Counted from the stretch's first letter, positions 23,337 through 31,382 are shown. The stretch is DNA of 36,643 nt from Chloroflexota bacterium (GCA_021787395.1 JAJYLZ010000034.1:1-36643), one strand, 5' to 3'. Notes: generated by a model not told the origin, from the sequence alone. Program-made: numbers and translations.

Positions 23337-23427
23337 TCGCCGGCGACGGCCAGCGCCTCCCGCCCGCGGCGACGGCCCGCTCGTCGTCGCCGCCCTCGCC
23401 CGTGGCACACTTGGCCCATCCGGAATC

Positions 23428-23444
23428 GCATTCGCGGCGAATGC
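23428..23444. promoter_or_regulatory. Operator-like palindrome upstream of the MFS exporter
   Basis: GCATTCGC-G-GCGAATGC is a perfect 8+1+8 palindrome, 49 bp before the exporter start, in a stretch with several AT-rich half-sites. Size and shape fit a TetR- or MarR-type operator. No such regulator gene lies in the window. Confidence 0.55.
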
Positions 23445-23493
23445 AACTCGGCACGCGAATCTCGTGCCGGTACCCGATCAGCGAGGGAGCAGG

Positions 23494-25245
23494 GTGAGTC
23501 AAGCGCAGGGCGCCGCGGCGCCCTCCATGCACACGACCGGCAGGGGCCGCTGGATCGGCCTCGCGATGCTCAGCGTCGGCGTCGCCATGATCATCGTGGA
23601 CGCGACGATCGTGAACGTCGCGGTCCCCTCGATCATCAGGGACCTCAAGCTCGACTCCACGACCGCCGAGTGGATCAACACCGTCTACGCCCTGGTGTTC
23701 GCCGCGCTGCTGGTGACCGTGGGCCGGATCGGCGACGTGTGGGGCCGGCGCCGGATGTACCTGATCGGCCTGGTCACGTTCGGCGGGGCGTCGGTGCTGG
23801 CCGGCGCCGCACCCACGGGCGACCTGCTGGTCGCGGCCCGCGTCGTGCAGGGCATCGGCGGCGCGATGATCCTGCCGTCCACGCAGTCCATCCTCAACAC
23901 CAACTTCCGGGGCCGCGACCGGGCCATCGCGTTCGGCATCTGGGGCGCCACGATCGGCGGCATGGCCGCGGTCGGCCCGCTGCTCGGCGGCTGGCTGACC
24001 ACGTACCTGACCTGGCGCTGGGCGTTCTTCATCAACGTGCCCGTGGCGGTGGTCGCCGTGCTGGGCGTGCTCCGCTACATCGGCGAGTCGAAGGACGAGG
24101 ACGCGAAGGCCGGGGTGGACCCGGTCGGCTTCCTGCTCATCACGCTCGGGCTCGGGGCGTTCGTGTTCGGCCTGATCGAGGGCCGCACCTACGGGTGGTG
24201 GGCGCCCACTCGACCCTTCAGCGTGCTCGGCTGGGGCTGGCCGTCGGACGCGGTCTCGATCATCCCGTTCGCCCTGGTCCTGGGCCTGCTCGGCCTGGTG
24301 CTGTTCATCGTGGTCGAGCACCGGCGCTCGAGGTCCGGCAAGTTCTTCCTGTTCGACGTGGACCTGTGGCTGTACCCGGCCTTCCGGTACGGCAACCTCG
24401 CCGGCACGATCGTCTCGCTGGGCGAGTTCGGCCTGCTGTTCGCGCTCCCGCTGTTCCTCCAGGGCGTCATCGGGTACTCGGCGTTCGAGACCGGCCTGGT
24501 GTTCCTGTCGCTGGCCGTGGGCTCGTTCTTCGCGGCGCCGATGGCCGCCCGGATCGCCCACACCTGGGGCCCGCGGCGCGCCGTCACGCTCGGAATGGGC
24601 CTCGAGGCCGTGGGAATCATCAGCACCTCGCTGCTCGTGTCCACGACCGTGTCCGGGTTCCTGCTGGCGGTGCCGCTGTTCGTGTACGGGGTCGGGGTGG
24701 GCCTGGCCACCGCCCAGCTGACCAGCATCGTGCTCTCCGACGTGCCGGCTCAGCGCTCCGGCCTGGCGTCGGGCGCGAACTCCACCATGCGCCAGGTCGG
24801 CTCCGCCCTGGGAATCGCGATCCTGGGCACCATCCTGTTCGCGACGCTCGTGAACGGCTCGGAGAGCAACCTCAAGGCGGCGCTGCCGGACGCGAACCCC
24901 GCCTGCGTGTCCCTGGTCACCACGCTCGTGGACGAGACCGCCGGGCAGATCCTGCCCGCCCTGCGGAACCCAACCGCCGGGGCGGCAGCCGACTTCAGCG
25001 GCGCGGCCGGCTCGCTGCCGCCCGACCAGGTGGCCTGCTTCCGCGACCCCGCGTTCCTCGCGGCGCTGCCCAGGACCGTCCAGCCGATCGAGACCGCGTT
25101 CGTGGACGCGACGCGGCTGGCCGGCTTCGTCGCCTCGGGCTTCGTGCTGGTCGGCGTCGTGCTCAGCCTGTTCCTCCCTGTCGTGGCGCAGGCTGAGCGC
25201 GAGAGCGTGGAGGGCGCGCGCGAGGCCGAGGGCACGCCAGCCTGA
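23494..25245 (+). CDS. MFS transporter, DHA2 drug:H+ antiporter family (14 helices)
   Basis: The 583-residue membrane protein has 14 hydrophobic segments. It carries the DHA2 signatures: VDATIVNVAVPSIIRDL in helix 1 (motif D1), GRIGDVWGRRRMYL (motif A), ARVVQGIGGAMILPSTQSI (motif B) and GPLLGGWLTTYLTWRWAFFI (motif C), which define drug-proton antiporters such as EmrB/LfrA/QacA. A large extracellular insert near 480-545 holds two cysteines. The start is GTG 23494 with GGGAGCAGG just upstream. A perfect palindrome 49 bp before the start suggests repression relieved by a ligand. Substrate is unknown; such pumps export cationic dyes, antibiotics or metabolites. Confidence 0.92.
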   Translation: MSQAQGAAAPSMHTTGRGRWIGLAMLSVGVAMIIVDATIVNVAVPSIIRDLKLDSTTAEWINTVYALVFAALLVTVGRIGDVWGRRRMYLIGLVTFGGASVLAGAAPTGDLLVAARVVQGIGGAMILPSTQSILNTNFRGRDRAIAFGIWGATIGGMAAVGPLLGGWLTTYLTWRWAFFINVPVAVVAVLGVLRYIGESKDEDAKAGVDPVGFLLITLGLGAFVFGLIEGRTYGWWAPTRPFSVLGWGWPSDAVSIIPFALVLGLLGLVLFIVVEHRRSRSGKFFLFDVDLWLYPAFRYGNLAGTIVSLGEFGLLFALPLFLQGVIGYSAFETGLVFLSLAVGSFFAAPMAARIAHTWGPRRAVTLGMGLEAVGIISTSLLVSTTVSGFLLAVPLFVYGVGVGLATAQLTSIVLSDVPAQRSGLASGANSTMRQVGSALGIAILGTILFATLVNGSESNLKAALPDANPACVSLVTTLVDETAGQILPALRNPTAGAAADFSGAAGSLPPDQVACFRDPAFLAALPRTVQPIETAFVDATRLAGFVASGFVLVGVVLSLFLPVVAQAERESVEGAREAEGTPA

Positions 25246-25327
25246 GGGCGCTCACCGAGCGTCGGCGCCCTGCCCGGTGCCGGCGTCGATCCGGTCCGCG
25301 GCGCGACCGCATCAAGCGCTCGTCCGC

Positions 25328-25333
25328 TACCCT
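25328..25333 (+). promoter_or_regulatory. Candidate -10 box of the DUF2277 gene (leaderless type)
   Basis: TACCCT lies 7 nt before ATG 25341 with no Shine-Dalgarno sequence, the same hexamer and spacing as before murT. Confidence 0.4.
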
Positions 25334-25340
25334 GCCGACT

Positions 25341-25868
25341 ATGTGCCGCTCCATCCGCCAGCTCCGCCGGGCCCCCGACGACGGGCCCGCGACCACGGGC
25401 GAGGCCCGCGCCGCCGCGCTCCAGTACGTGCGCAAGGTGTCCGGGCTCCGGACACCGCCGGCCCGCCACCGGGTCGCGTTCGACGCCGCGGTCGAGGAGG
25501 TGGCCGCCGCGACGGCGAGGCTCCTCGAGGCCGTGGGGACCGACGTGGCCGAGGGCCCGGACCCGTTCGCCGACCCGGCGGCGCGGCGCGCGATCCTGGA
25601 GGCCGCGGCTGCCCGACAGGGCGGCGCCGCTGCCCGGCGCGGGGTGCGCGGCGGTCGCAAACCCGTCACGCCCGGCCGACTCGAGGGCGACGCGCCAGTG
25701 CCGGTACCGGATGGTTCGACTCTGGCGGAACGATCTGGGGGCGCGGCCGGCGCAGGGTCCGGGGCATCGCCGGCGGCCGCCGATCGTTCCGCGAGATTGG
25801 AACGACCCCGCACCGACTCCCTGGCGGCGCCGGTCGCCCAGGGGCGCCCGCGCGAGCGCCCCGCATGA
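25341..25868 (+). CDS. DUF2277 protein with a long atypical tail
   Basis: The first part, MCRSIRQLRRAPDDGPATTG followed by EARAAALQYVRKVSGLRTPP and FDAAVEEVAAATARLLEAVG, is the DUF2277 domain, a small helical family of unknown function that begins with the invariant MCRSI. The usual length is about 80-100 residues, but this frame runs to 175. The extra tail from about residue 110 is Gly/Ala/Arg-rich and its DNA contains a large inverted repeat (25725-25792), so it looks like an inserted palindromic element read in frame rather than a conserved domain. The stop is ATGA at 25865-25868, part of a 15-bp direct repeat reaching the next gene's start. Confidence 0.8.
   Translation: MCRSIRQLRRAPDDGPATTGEARAAALQYVRKVSGLRTPPARHRVAFDAAVEEVAAATARLLEAVGTDVAEGPDPFADPAARRAILEAAAARQGGAAARRGVRGGRKPVTPGRLEGDAPVPVPDGSTLAERSGGAAGAGSGASPAAADRSARLERPRTDSLAAPVAQGRPRERPA
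25725..25792. repeat. 11-bp perfect inverted repeat inside the DUF2277 tail
   Basis: GCGGAACGATC (25725-25735) is the exact reverse complement of GATCGTTCCGC (25782-25792), with 46 nt between them. The spacer has a second, imperfect GC pairing (GCGGCCGGCG against CGCCGGCGGCCGC), and similarity continues outside the arms (GGTTCGACTCT against GAGATTGGAACGACC), so the whole of about 25712-25806 could fold as one long hairpin. Confidence 0.7.
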
Positions 25869-25905
25869 GCACGCGCGCGAGCGGCTCGGGGCGCCCCGCA
25901 TGAGC
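25856..25905 (+). repeat. 15-bp direct repeat spanning the DUF2277 / LysA-like junction
   Basis: GCGCCCCGCATGAGC occurs at 25856-25870 and 25891-25905, a 35-bp period. The first copy holds the DUF2277 stop as ATGA; the second holds the start codon of the next gene. It appears to be a duplicated ATGA overlap, as at the murT-gatD junction, but here the shift is not a multiple of three. Confidence 0.8.
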
Positions 25906-27174
25906 TCGCCCGCCCGGACGGCGCCGACGGCCCTGCCGGCCCCGGCGCCCACCTGGTGGCAGCGCCCCGGCCTCGAGGTGCACGACGACCGCCTGACGCT
26001 CAACGGCGCCGACCTCGACGTGCTCCTCCGGGAGCACGGCGCGCCGCTGTTCGTGTATGACCTGGCGCGGCCCGCCGAGAACGTCCGGGCGCTCCAGGGG
26101 GCGCTCCGCCGCGCGGGTCTCCGGTACCTCACGCGCTTCGCCCTCAAGTCCTGCCCGGACCCGCGGATCCTCGCCGTGCTGCGGGCGCTCGGCGAGCCGG
26201 GCACGCCCGACGGCGTGGGCATCGACGCCTGCTCGCCGGGCGAGGTCCTCCATGCGCTCGCGAACGGCTGGCCGCCCGAGACCATCAGCTTCACGGGCAC
26301 CAACGTGTCCGAGCGCGACCTCGACGTCCTGCTCGCGCACCCGATCCGGCTCAACCTCGACGGGGTCAGCCAGATCGAGCGCGTCGGGCGCCGGGCGCCG
26401 GGCCGCGCCATCGGGCTCCGCGTCAACCCGGGGGCGGGCGCCGGCTACACGGACGACCTCGCGTACGCGGGTGAGCGCCCCACCAAGTTCGGCGTCACGA
26501 CGGACCGGCTGGACGACGCCGTCGCGGCCGTGCGCCGCCACGGCCTGGCGGTGGACACGCTGCACTTCCACGCCGGCTCCGGCTGGCTGGGCGACCAGCT
26601 GGGCGAGTTCGAGGCCGCCCTGGCGCGCGCCGTCACGCTGCTCGAGCGGCTGCTCGAGGCCGGCTTCGCGATCCGGGAGGTCAACGTCGGCGGCGGGCTC
26701 GGGCGCGTGGCCCGGGACGGGGAGGTCCCGGTTGACCTCGACGCCTACGCGGCGACCGTCGCCCGCCACCTCGCCCCGTACGGCGTCACCGCGGCCTTCG
26801 AGCCCGGCGACTTCGTCATGAAGGACGCTGCGGTCCTGCTCGCGGAGGTCGTGAGCGTGGAGCGTCGCGGCAGCGTGACGTTCGTCGGGCTCGACGTCGG
26901 GTGGAACGTCAACTGCGCCTACTTCATCTACGGCTACGCGCAGGAGATCGTGCCGCTCGCCGGCCCCATGCGCCCGCGCACCCGGCTGGTCACGGTCGCC
27001 GGGCACATCAACGAGGCGGGCGACGTGTTCGCCGAGGACTACCCGATGCCCGACGTGGCCGAGGGCGAGGGCGTGGCCATCCTCAACGCCGGCGGGTACC
27101 TCCAGGCGATGTCGATGACGCACTGCCTTCGGCCGACGGGTGCCACGGTGTACCTCGAGCGCCCGGCGGGGTAG
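25900..27174 (+). CDS. LysA-like PLP-dependent decarboxylase (fold type III) lacking the active-site Cys
   Basis: The 424-residue protein has the alanine-racemase-fold barrel of diaminopimelate and ornithine-type decarboxylases: PLP Lys83 in TRFALKSCPD, DACSPGEVLHAL, ISFTGTNVSERDL, HFHAGSGW, NVGGGLGRV and EPGDFVMKDA for the phosphate. In the C-terminal beta domain, the LysA motif CESGD reads NEAGD here, and the MSSNYN segment reads MSMTHC, so the Cys that supplies a proton and contacts substrate is gone. It probably decarboxylates or racemises something other than diaminopimelate; carboxynorspermidine-type substrates are one guess. ATG 25900 follows the duplicated junction. No lysine-pathway gene is adjacent. 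Confidence 0.82.
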   Translation: MSSPARTAPTALPAPAPTWWQRPGLEVHDDRLTLNGADLDVLLREHGAPLFVYDLARPAENVRALQGALRRAGLRYLTRFALKSCPDPRILAVLRALGEPGTPDGVGIDACSPGEVLHALANGWPPETISFTGTNVSERDLDVLLAHPIRLNLDGVSQIERVGRRAPGRAIGLRVNPGAGAGYTDDLAYAGERPTKFGVTTDRLDDAVAAVRRHGLAVDTLHFHAGSGWLGDQLGEFEAALARAVTLLERLLEAGFAIREVNVGGGLGRVARDGEVPVDLDAYAATVARHLAPYGVTAAFEPGDFVMKDAAVLLAEVVSVERRGSVTFVGLDVGWNVNCAYFIYGYAQEIVPLAGPMRPRTRLVTVAGHINEAGDVFAEDYPMPDVAEGEGVAILNAGGYLQAMSMTHCLRPTGATVYLERPAG

Positions 27175-27177
27175 CCT
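27172..27177 (+). promoter_or_regulatory. Candidate -10 box of fdhD
   Basis: TAGCCT begins at the stop codon of the preceding gene (TAG at 27172) and lies 6 nt before the fdhD ATG, so a separate leaderless transcript is possible. Read-through from upstream is equally possible. Confidence 0.3.
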
Positions 27178-27183
27178 TCGCCC

Positions 27184-28044
27184 ATGCTGCCGCGTCCTGA
27201 CGAGCCCGCCCTCGCGCGCCGCGCCACGAGCGTCACGGTCACCGCCGTGCGCGGCCGGGACGCCAGCCGGCGCGAGGACCGCCTCGCGGGCGAGGAGCCG
27301 ATGGCGATCCGCGTGGCCGGCCCCGGCCAGGCCCCGGCCGATGTCGCGGTCACCATGCGCACGCCGGGCCACGAGGCGGAGCTCGCCGTCGGCTTCCTCC
27401 ACGCCGAGGGGCTGATCAGCGGCCGCGACGAGGTCGAGGCCGTCGAGCTCGGCGACGCCGGCGCCATCGCGCGCCCCGACGACGAGGTGCTGGTGCGGCT
27501 CCGGCGGCCCTTCGATCCGGCCCTCGTCGCCGAGCGCCACTTCGCGGTGTCGTCGTCCTGCGGCATCTGCGGCAAGGCGGCCCTCGACGACGTCCACGTG
27601 CGCGCCCGGCCGATCCCCGACGGCCCGGTCGTGGCCCCCGAGGTCCTGTGGTCGCTCCCCGCCCGCCTGCGCGAGGCCCAGGCGGTGTTCGAGGCCACGG
27701 GCGGGCTCCACGCCGCCGGCCTGTTCGAGGCCGACGGGACGCTGGTGGCCGCCCGCGAGGACATCGGCCGGCACAACGCCCTGGACAAGCTGATCGGCAG
27801 TCGGCTGCTGGCCGGCGAGCTGCCGCTCCACGGCCGGATCGTCCTGGTGAGCGGCCGCGCCGGGTTCGAGCTGGTGCAGAAGGCGGCGGTCGCCGGCGCC
27901 CCGATCCTGGCGGCCGTGTCCGCGCCCTCGGACCTCGCGGTCGAGGCGGCCGCGCAGCTGGGCATGACGCTGGTGGGCTTCCTGCGCGGCGACGGGTTCA
28001 ACGTGTACACCCGCCCGGACCGGGTGGCGACGGGGCGGCCGTAG
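27184..28044 (+). CDS. fdhD: Formate dehydrogenase sulfurtransferase FdhD
   Basis: FdhD carries sulfur from a cysteine desulfurase to the molybdenum cofactor of formate dehydrogenase. The 286 residues show RLAGEEPMAIRVAG, VTMRTPGHEAELAVGFLHAE, the sulfur-carrying Cys pair in SSSCGICGK (126 and 129), FEATGGLHAAGLF, AREDIGRHNALDKLIG and VSGRAGFELVQKAAVAG, a full set in normal order. The start ATG 27184 is 10 nt after the preceding stop. No formate dehydrogenase gene is in the window, but modA/modB and a Mop regulator 12 kb to the left show the organism uses molybdenum or tungsten. Confidence 0.94.
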   Translation: MLPRPDEPALARRATSVTVTAVRGRDASRREDRLAGEEPMAIRVAGPGQAPADVAVTMRTPGHEAELAVGFLHAEGLISGRDEVEAVELGDAGAIARPDDEVLVRLRRPFDPALVAERHFAVSSSCGICGKAALDDVHVRARPIPDGPVVAPEVLWSLPARLREAQAVFEATGGLHAAGLFEADGTLVAAREDIGRHNALDKLIGSRLLAGELPLHGRIVLVSGRAGFELVQKAAVAGAPILAAVSAPSDLAVEAAAQLGMTLVGFLRGDGFNVYTRPDRVATGRP

Positions 28045-28071
28045 AGCGAGCCCCGCCGTCTGGGCGAGCGG

Positions 28072-28089
28072 CCGGCGGTCAGCCGCCGG
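28072..28089. terminator. Bidirectional GC hairpin between fdhD and the decahaem cytochrome
   Basis: CCGGCGG-TCAG-CCGCCGG is a perfect 7-bp stem with a 4-nt loop at the convergence of two transcripts. The stop codon of the leftward cytochrome (28079-28081) sits in the loop. There are no T tracts. Confidence 0.5.
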
Positions 28090-29842
28090 GGCCGGCCCCC
28101 GTCTGGAGCGGGTACGCGACGCCGGCGGTGCCCGGGATCGACGCCGCGGGCGCGGTGGCTGCCGGGGCAGGAGTGGCAGCAGGCGGGTTCGTCGGCTCGG
28201 GCAGCTGCGGGATCTGCGGGTGGGATGAGAACGGCGTGGTCTGGGGCAGCACCTGGTTGTTGGCGTGGCAGACGGCGCAGAACACGGGCTGGTGGCAGTA
28301 GGCGCACGCCGTGTTGCCCTGGGCGCGGATCACCCCCGCGTGGTTGGTCGCCATCTCGTCGTGGTCGACCGTGACCGCTCCGGTCGAGTGGCAGTTCACG
28401 CAGTAGTCCTTGGCGTGGCACTGGCCGCAGGACTGTCCGCCGGGGTCGGTGCCCTTGGCTGCGAACTTGTGGTCGAACACCCACAGCTTGTCGTCGTGCG
28501 TGGTCGGCGGCGTGCCCAGCGGCAGGCTGGTGACCGCGCCGACCTGCGGGAAGGTGTGGCACGTGTCGCAGGTGGACGGGATGGTCTTGTTGGTGATCTT
28601 GCCGTCCACCACTAGGTAGTGGCCGCCGTCGTGGCACCGGAAGCAGCCCGGGAAGTCGAGGTGGCCCAGGTCGTTGGGGTACGTCGAGGCGCTGACCTTC
28701 ATGGCCGGAGTGTTCGTGAGGCGGTAGATCGTCTTGATCTCGGTGACGGCCTCGTCGATCTCGGCCGCCTTGGACTTCGCGATCAGCGGGTAGTCGAGCG
28801 CGTAGAACTGCTTGATCCCATCGGCAGCGGTGTCGGCGGCGGCGGAACTCGGGTAGTTCGTCCACAGGATCTGCATGCCCTGCCGCTTGATGTAGGGCAG
28901 GGTCGGGTCGATCGCGCCCGACTGGAGGGGGTCCACTGAACCGGCCGTCATGGCGGCGTCGAGGCTGGTCCGCGGGTTGGCGATGTCGTGGCCGATCCGG
29001 TTATGGCAGTCGTAGCAGCTCATCTTGGTCTTGAGATCGGATGTGATGATCGCATTCACTTCGGGCTGCACATTGTCCGAGAGCTTCACTGCGCCGAGGG
29101 CGATGTACGTGGCGACACTGCCGTCCAGCTGGGTGGCCTGGACCAGGTCGATCGTCTGGGCGGCCGGGTCGGTGCTGTAGAAGTTGACCGTGCGCTCCAC
29201 GTGCCAGTGCACGCTGCGGTTGACGTCGAACGGGTCGCCGCCGCCGGGGCGGACCACCAGCCCGATGAACTGGGGCGTGTTGGCCGCGTCCTCGCTGTAC
29301 ACGATCTCGGCCTTGAGGGTTGTCACCGCCGTCCTGGTGACGCCGTGGCAGCTCTCGCACGTGTCGGCCGTGGACGGCATGTCGGCGTGGTCGGGCGGCG
29401 GGATCGGGGTGGGGTATGTCCCGAGCACCACGTCGATCAGCTGCTTGGTGCCGTTGATCTTGGCCTTGATCCAGCCGAGGACACCAGGTTCCACGTGGCA
29501 GGCCGCGCAGTCCACGCTCTTGTGGGGCCCGGCCTCGTAGGCCTGGAGCTCCGGCGCCATGGTGTGGCAGCGGCCGCAGAAGTCTGCCGTCTCCGTCCAG
29601 CTGATGAGCGACACGGCCGAGTACACGCCGATGAATCCGATCCCGCCCAGCACCAGGAGCAGCGCGAACAGGCCTCGCCGCGAGCTGGGCAGCCGGAGGC
29701 GCCGGCCCCGGAGGTAGAACGGGTGGCGGCGTCGTCCACCGGCGGCGTCGGGCGGGGCGGGCGGCGGGGCACCACCGCTGTCGGCCGACGCGTCCAGCGC
29801 TGGGTTGGGCTGCGGCGCGGCGGGCTCGATGGGGTCGCTCAT
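28079..29842 (-). CDS. Membrane-anchored decahaem cytochrome c (NapC/NirT-like N-terminus)
   Basis: The 587 residues have a Pro-rich cytoplasmic tail, one membrane helix (about 58-80) and ten CxxCH sites: CGRCH 89, CAACH 112, CESCH 162, CYDCH 276, CFRCH 400, CDTCH 425, CGQCH 472, CVNCH 481, CAYCH 513 and CAVCH 522. The DFCGRCHTM start after the anchor is typical of NapC/NrfH quinol-oxidising cytochromes. A mixed region (about 180-260) between haem 3 and haem 4 lacks haem motifs. The tail is Pro/Ala-rich. It likely takes electrons from the quinone pool and passes them outward. It is the last gene of the maturation operon, 15 bp after the thioredoxin gene. Confidence 0.92.
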   Translation of the reverse strand: MSDPIEPAAPQPNPALDASADSGGAPPPAPPDAAGGRRRHPFYLRGRRLRLPSSRRGLFALLLVLGGIGFIGVYSAVSLISWTETADFCGRCHTMAPELQAYEAGPHKSVDCAACHVEPGVLGWIKAKINGTKQLIDVVLGTYPTPIPPPDHADMPSTADTCESCHGVTRTAVTTLKAEIVYSEDAANTPQFIGLVVRPGGGDPFDVNRSVHWHVERTVNFYSTDPAAQTIDLVQATQLDGSVATYIALGAVKLSDNVQPEVNAIITSDLKTKMSCYDCHNRIGHDIANPRTSLDAAMTAGSVDPLQSGAIDPTLPYIKRQGMQILWTNYPSSAAADTAADGIKQFYALDYPLIAKSKAAEIDEAVTEIKTIYRLTNTPAMKVSASTYPNDLGHLDFPGCFRCHDGGHYLVVDGKITNKTIPSTCDTCHTFPQVGAVTSLPLGTPPTTHDDKLWVFDHKFAAKGTDPGGQSCGQCHAKDYCVNCHSTGAVTVDHDEMATNHAGVIRAQGNTACAYCHQPVFCAVCHANNQVLPQTTPFSSHPQIPQLPEPTNPPAATPAPAATAPAASIPGTAGVAYPLQTGAGPGG

Positions 29843-29857
29843 CCCTGCCTCGGTGTA

Positions 29858-30466
29858 CTAGTGGGCCAGGATGGACTGGACCTCGCTGTCGATGGTCGCC
29901 GGGTCGAGGGCGCCGATCCTGACGTCCTTGATACGCCCGTCGGCGCCGATGAAGAAGTGGGTGGGGATGCCCATCGTGCGGTACTCACTCGCGATCTGCG
30001 TGTTCTGGTCCACCGCGATCGGGAACGTGAAGCCGACCCGCCCGGCGTAGCTCTGGACGTCGGACGCCGACTCGCTGATGAACACCCCCAGGACATTGAG
30101 GCCCTGAGCGTGGTACTTCTGGTAGGCGGCCTCGACGTCGGGTGCCTCCGCGCGGCAGTCCGGGCACCAGGAGGCGCCGAACGTGAGCCACAGGGGCTTG
30201 CCGGCGTAGGCATCGAGGCTCACGGTCTTGCCGTCGTATGTCTGGGCGGTGAAGTTGGGCGGAACGGCCCCGACCACCGGGGCGGCTCCGGCCACGCTCC
30301 CGGTGAGATTGACTTGGGAGACACCGCCGGGCTGGCCCGGCCCGCTGATGAAGTACGCTGCCGCACCGATGATCGCGGCAGTGACGGCGAGGACCAGGAT
30401 CGTCTGCAGGCGACCCGCGACGCGTGCCGTCACGGGAGCGCTCACAGCCGCCTCTGCTGTGTTCAT
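29858..30466 (-). CDS. TlpA/ResA-like membrane-anchored thioredoxin
   Basis: The 202-residue protein has one N-terminal membrane helix (about 20-41) and a TlpA-type thioredoxin domain: PNFTAQTYDGKTVSLDAYAG, LTFGASWCPDCRAEAPDVEA with the active pair Cys101-Cys104, VLGVFISES and the cis-Pro MGIPTHFFIG. Lying between ccsA and a multihaem cytochrome, with ccdA in the same operon, it is expected to reduce the CxxCH cysteines of apocytochrome outside the cell, as ResA does. The dipeptide in the active site is Pro-Asp, not the Glu-Pro of B. subtilis ResA, so its redox potential may differ. Confidence 0.92.
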   Translation of the reverse strand: MNTAEAAVSAPVTARVAGRLQTILVLAVTAAIIGAAAYFISGPGQPGGVSQVNLTGSVAGAAPVVGAVPPNFTAQTYDGKTVSLDAYAGKPLWLTFGASWCPDCRAEAPDVEAAYQKYHAQGLNVLGVFISESASDVQSYAGRVGFTFPIAVDQNTQIASEYRTMGIPTHFFIGADGRIKDVRIGALDPATIDSEVQSILAH

Positions 30467-30488
30467 GGCTGCTCAGTTCCCTTCCCGG

Positions 30489-31382
30489 CTAGTTGGTGCT
30501 GTTGAGGCCGGAGTAGCTGTGCAGGCCCCCGAAGAACAGGTTCCCGAAATACGTGAACAGGACTGCCGCGAAGCCCAGGGTGAGCAGCCAAGCGGCGCGT
30601 GAGCCCCGCCAGCCGCGCACCACGCGGGCGTGCAGGTAGGCGCCGTAGATCAGCCATGTCACCAGCGACGCCGTCTCCTTGGGATCCCAGCTCCAGTAGG
30701 TGCCCCACGCGGTGTTGGCCCAGACCGCGCCGAGGATGATCGTCAGGGTGAGGAACGGGTAGCCCACCACGACGGCGCGGTAGCCGATCTCGTCGAGGAC
30801 CTGCGGCTTCGGCAGGCCCCAGCGGCCGCCCTCCGGTTGGATCAGGTACAGCGCAGCAGCCCCGAACGCGATGGAGAACGAGCCGTAGGCGACGATCGCG
30901 ACGGCGACGTGCACCGTCAGGAGGAGGTTGTTCTGGAGCGCCGGCACGAGCGGTTCGATGGTCGAGGGGATTGTGGCCGCATACCCCATCATGGCCAGCG
31001 CCACGGGCAGCGCGATGAGCGCAAGGATCCGCTGGTGGTACTTGCGTTCGAACCACATGTAGGCGACGAGCGTGCCGAAGGCGAACGCGAGGGAGAACTC
31101 GTACATGTTCGCGAACGGACCGTGGCCGGTGGCGATGGCCCGGAACACCAGCCCGGCGCCAAGCGCGCAGACGGCAAGCCAGCCGAGCATCGTCGCATAA
31201 CGGCCGACTGCGGAGGTGCGCGGACCGGAGATCAGGCCCATCGAACCCGTGGTGGCGCCGAGACCCGCCGTCTCCATCCGAGCGGCCCGCAGGCCCGACA
31301 GGGCGTAGATCAGGTAGCAGACCGTCGCAAGGGCCGTGCTCAGCCCCGCTGCCACGAATGCATAGCCGGACAGTTTGTCCAT
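30489..31382 (-). CDS. ccsA: Cytochrome c biogenesis protein CcsA/ResC
   Basis: The 297-residue integral membrane protein has about eight helices and the WWD haem-handling signature WGTYWSWDPKETASLVTW (about 218-235). The family's conserved histidines in outer loops and helices appear as TVHVAV and in the region before the WWD. Together with ResB it forms the system II synthase that carries haem across the membrane and joins it to CxxCH cysteines. The start ATG 31382 has AGGGAGG well placed upstream, and the resB stop is 15 bp before it. The final residues are GLHSYSGLN. Confidence 0.94.
   Translation of the reverse strand: MDKLSGYAFVAAGLSTALATVCYLIYALSGLRAARMETAGLGATTGSMGLISGPRTSAVGRYATMLGWLAVCALGAGLVFRAIATGHGPFANMYEFSLAFAFGTLVAYMWFERKYHQRILALIALPVALAMMGYAATIPSTIEPLVPALQNNLLLTVHVAVAIVAYGSFSIAFGAAALYLIQPEGGRWGLPKPQVLDEIGYRAVVVGYPFLTLTIILGAVWANTAWGTYWSWDPKETASLVTWLIYGAYLHARVVRGWRGSRAAWLLTLGFAAVLFTYFGNLFFGGLHSYSGLNSTN

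Noticed and set aside
21314..23446. A 710-codon leftward open frame, and similar ones at 20860-22185, 25666-27831 and rightward 28988-30505
   Set aside because: All are antisense to genes with clear catalytic or haem motifs and consist of low-complexity Arg/Gly/Ala sequence.
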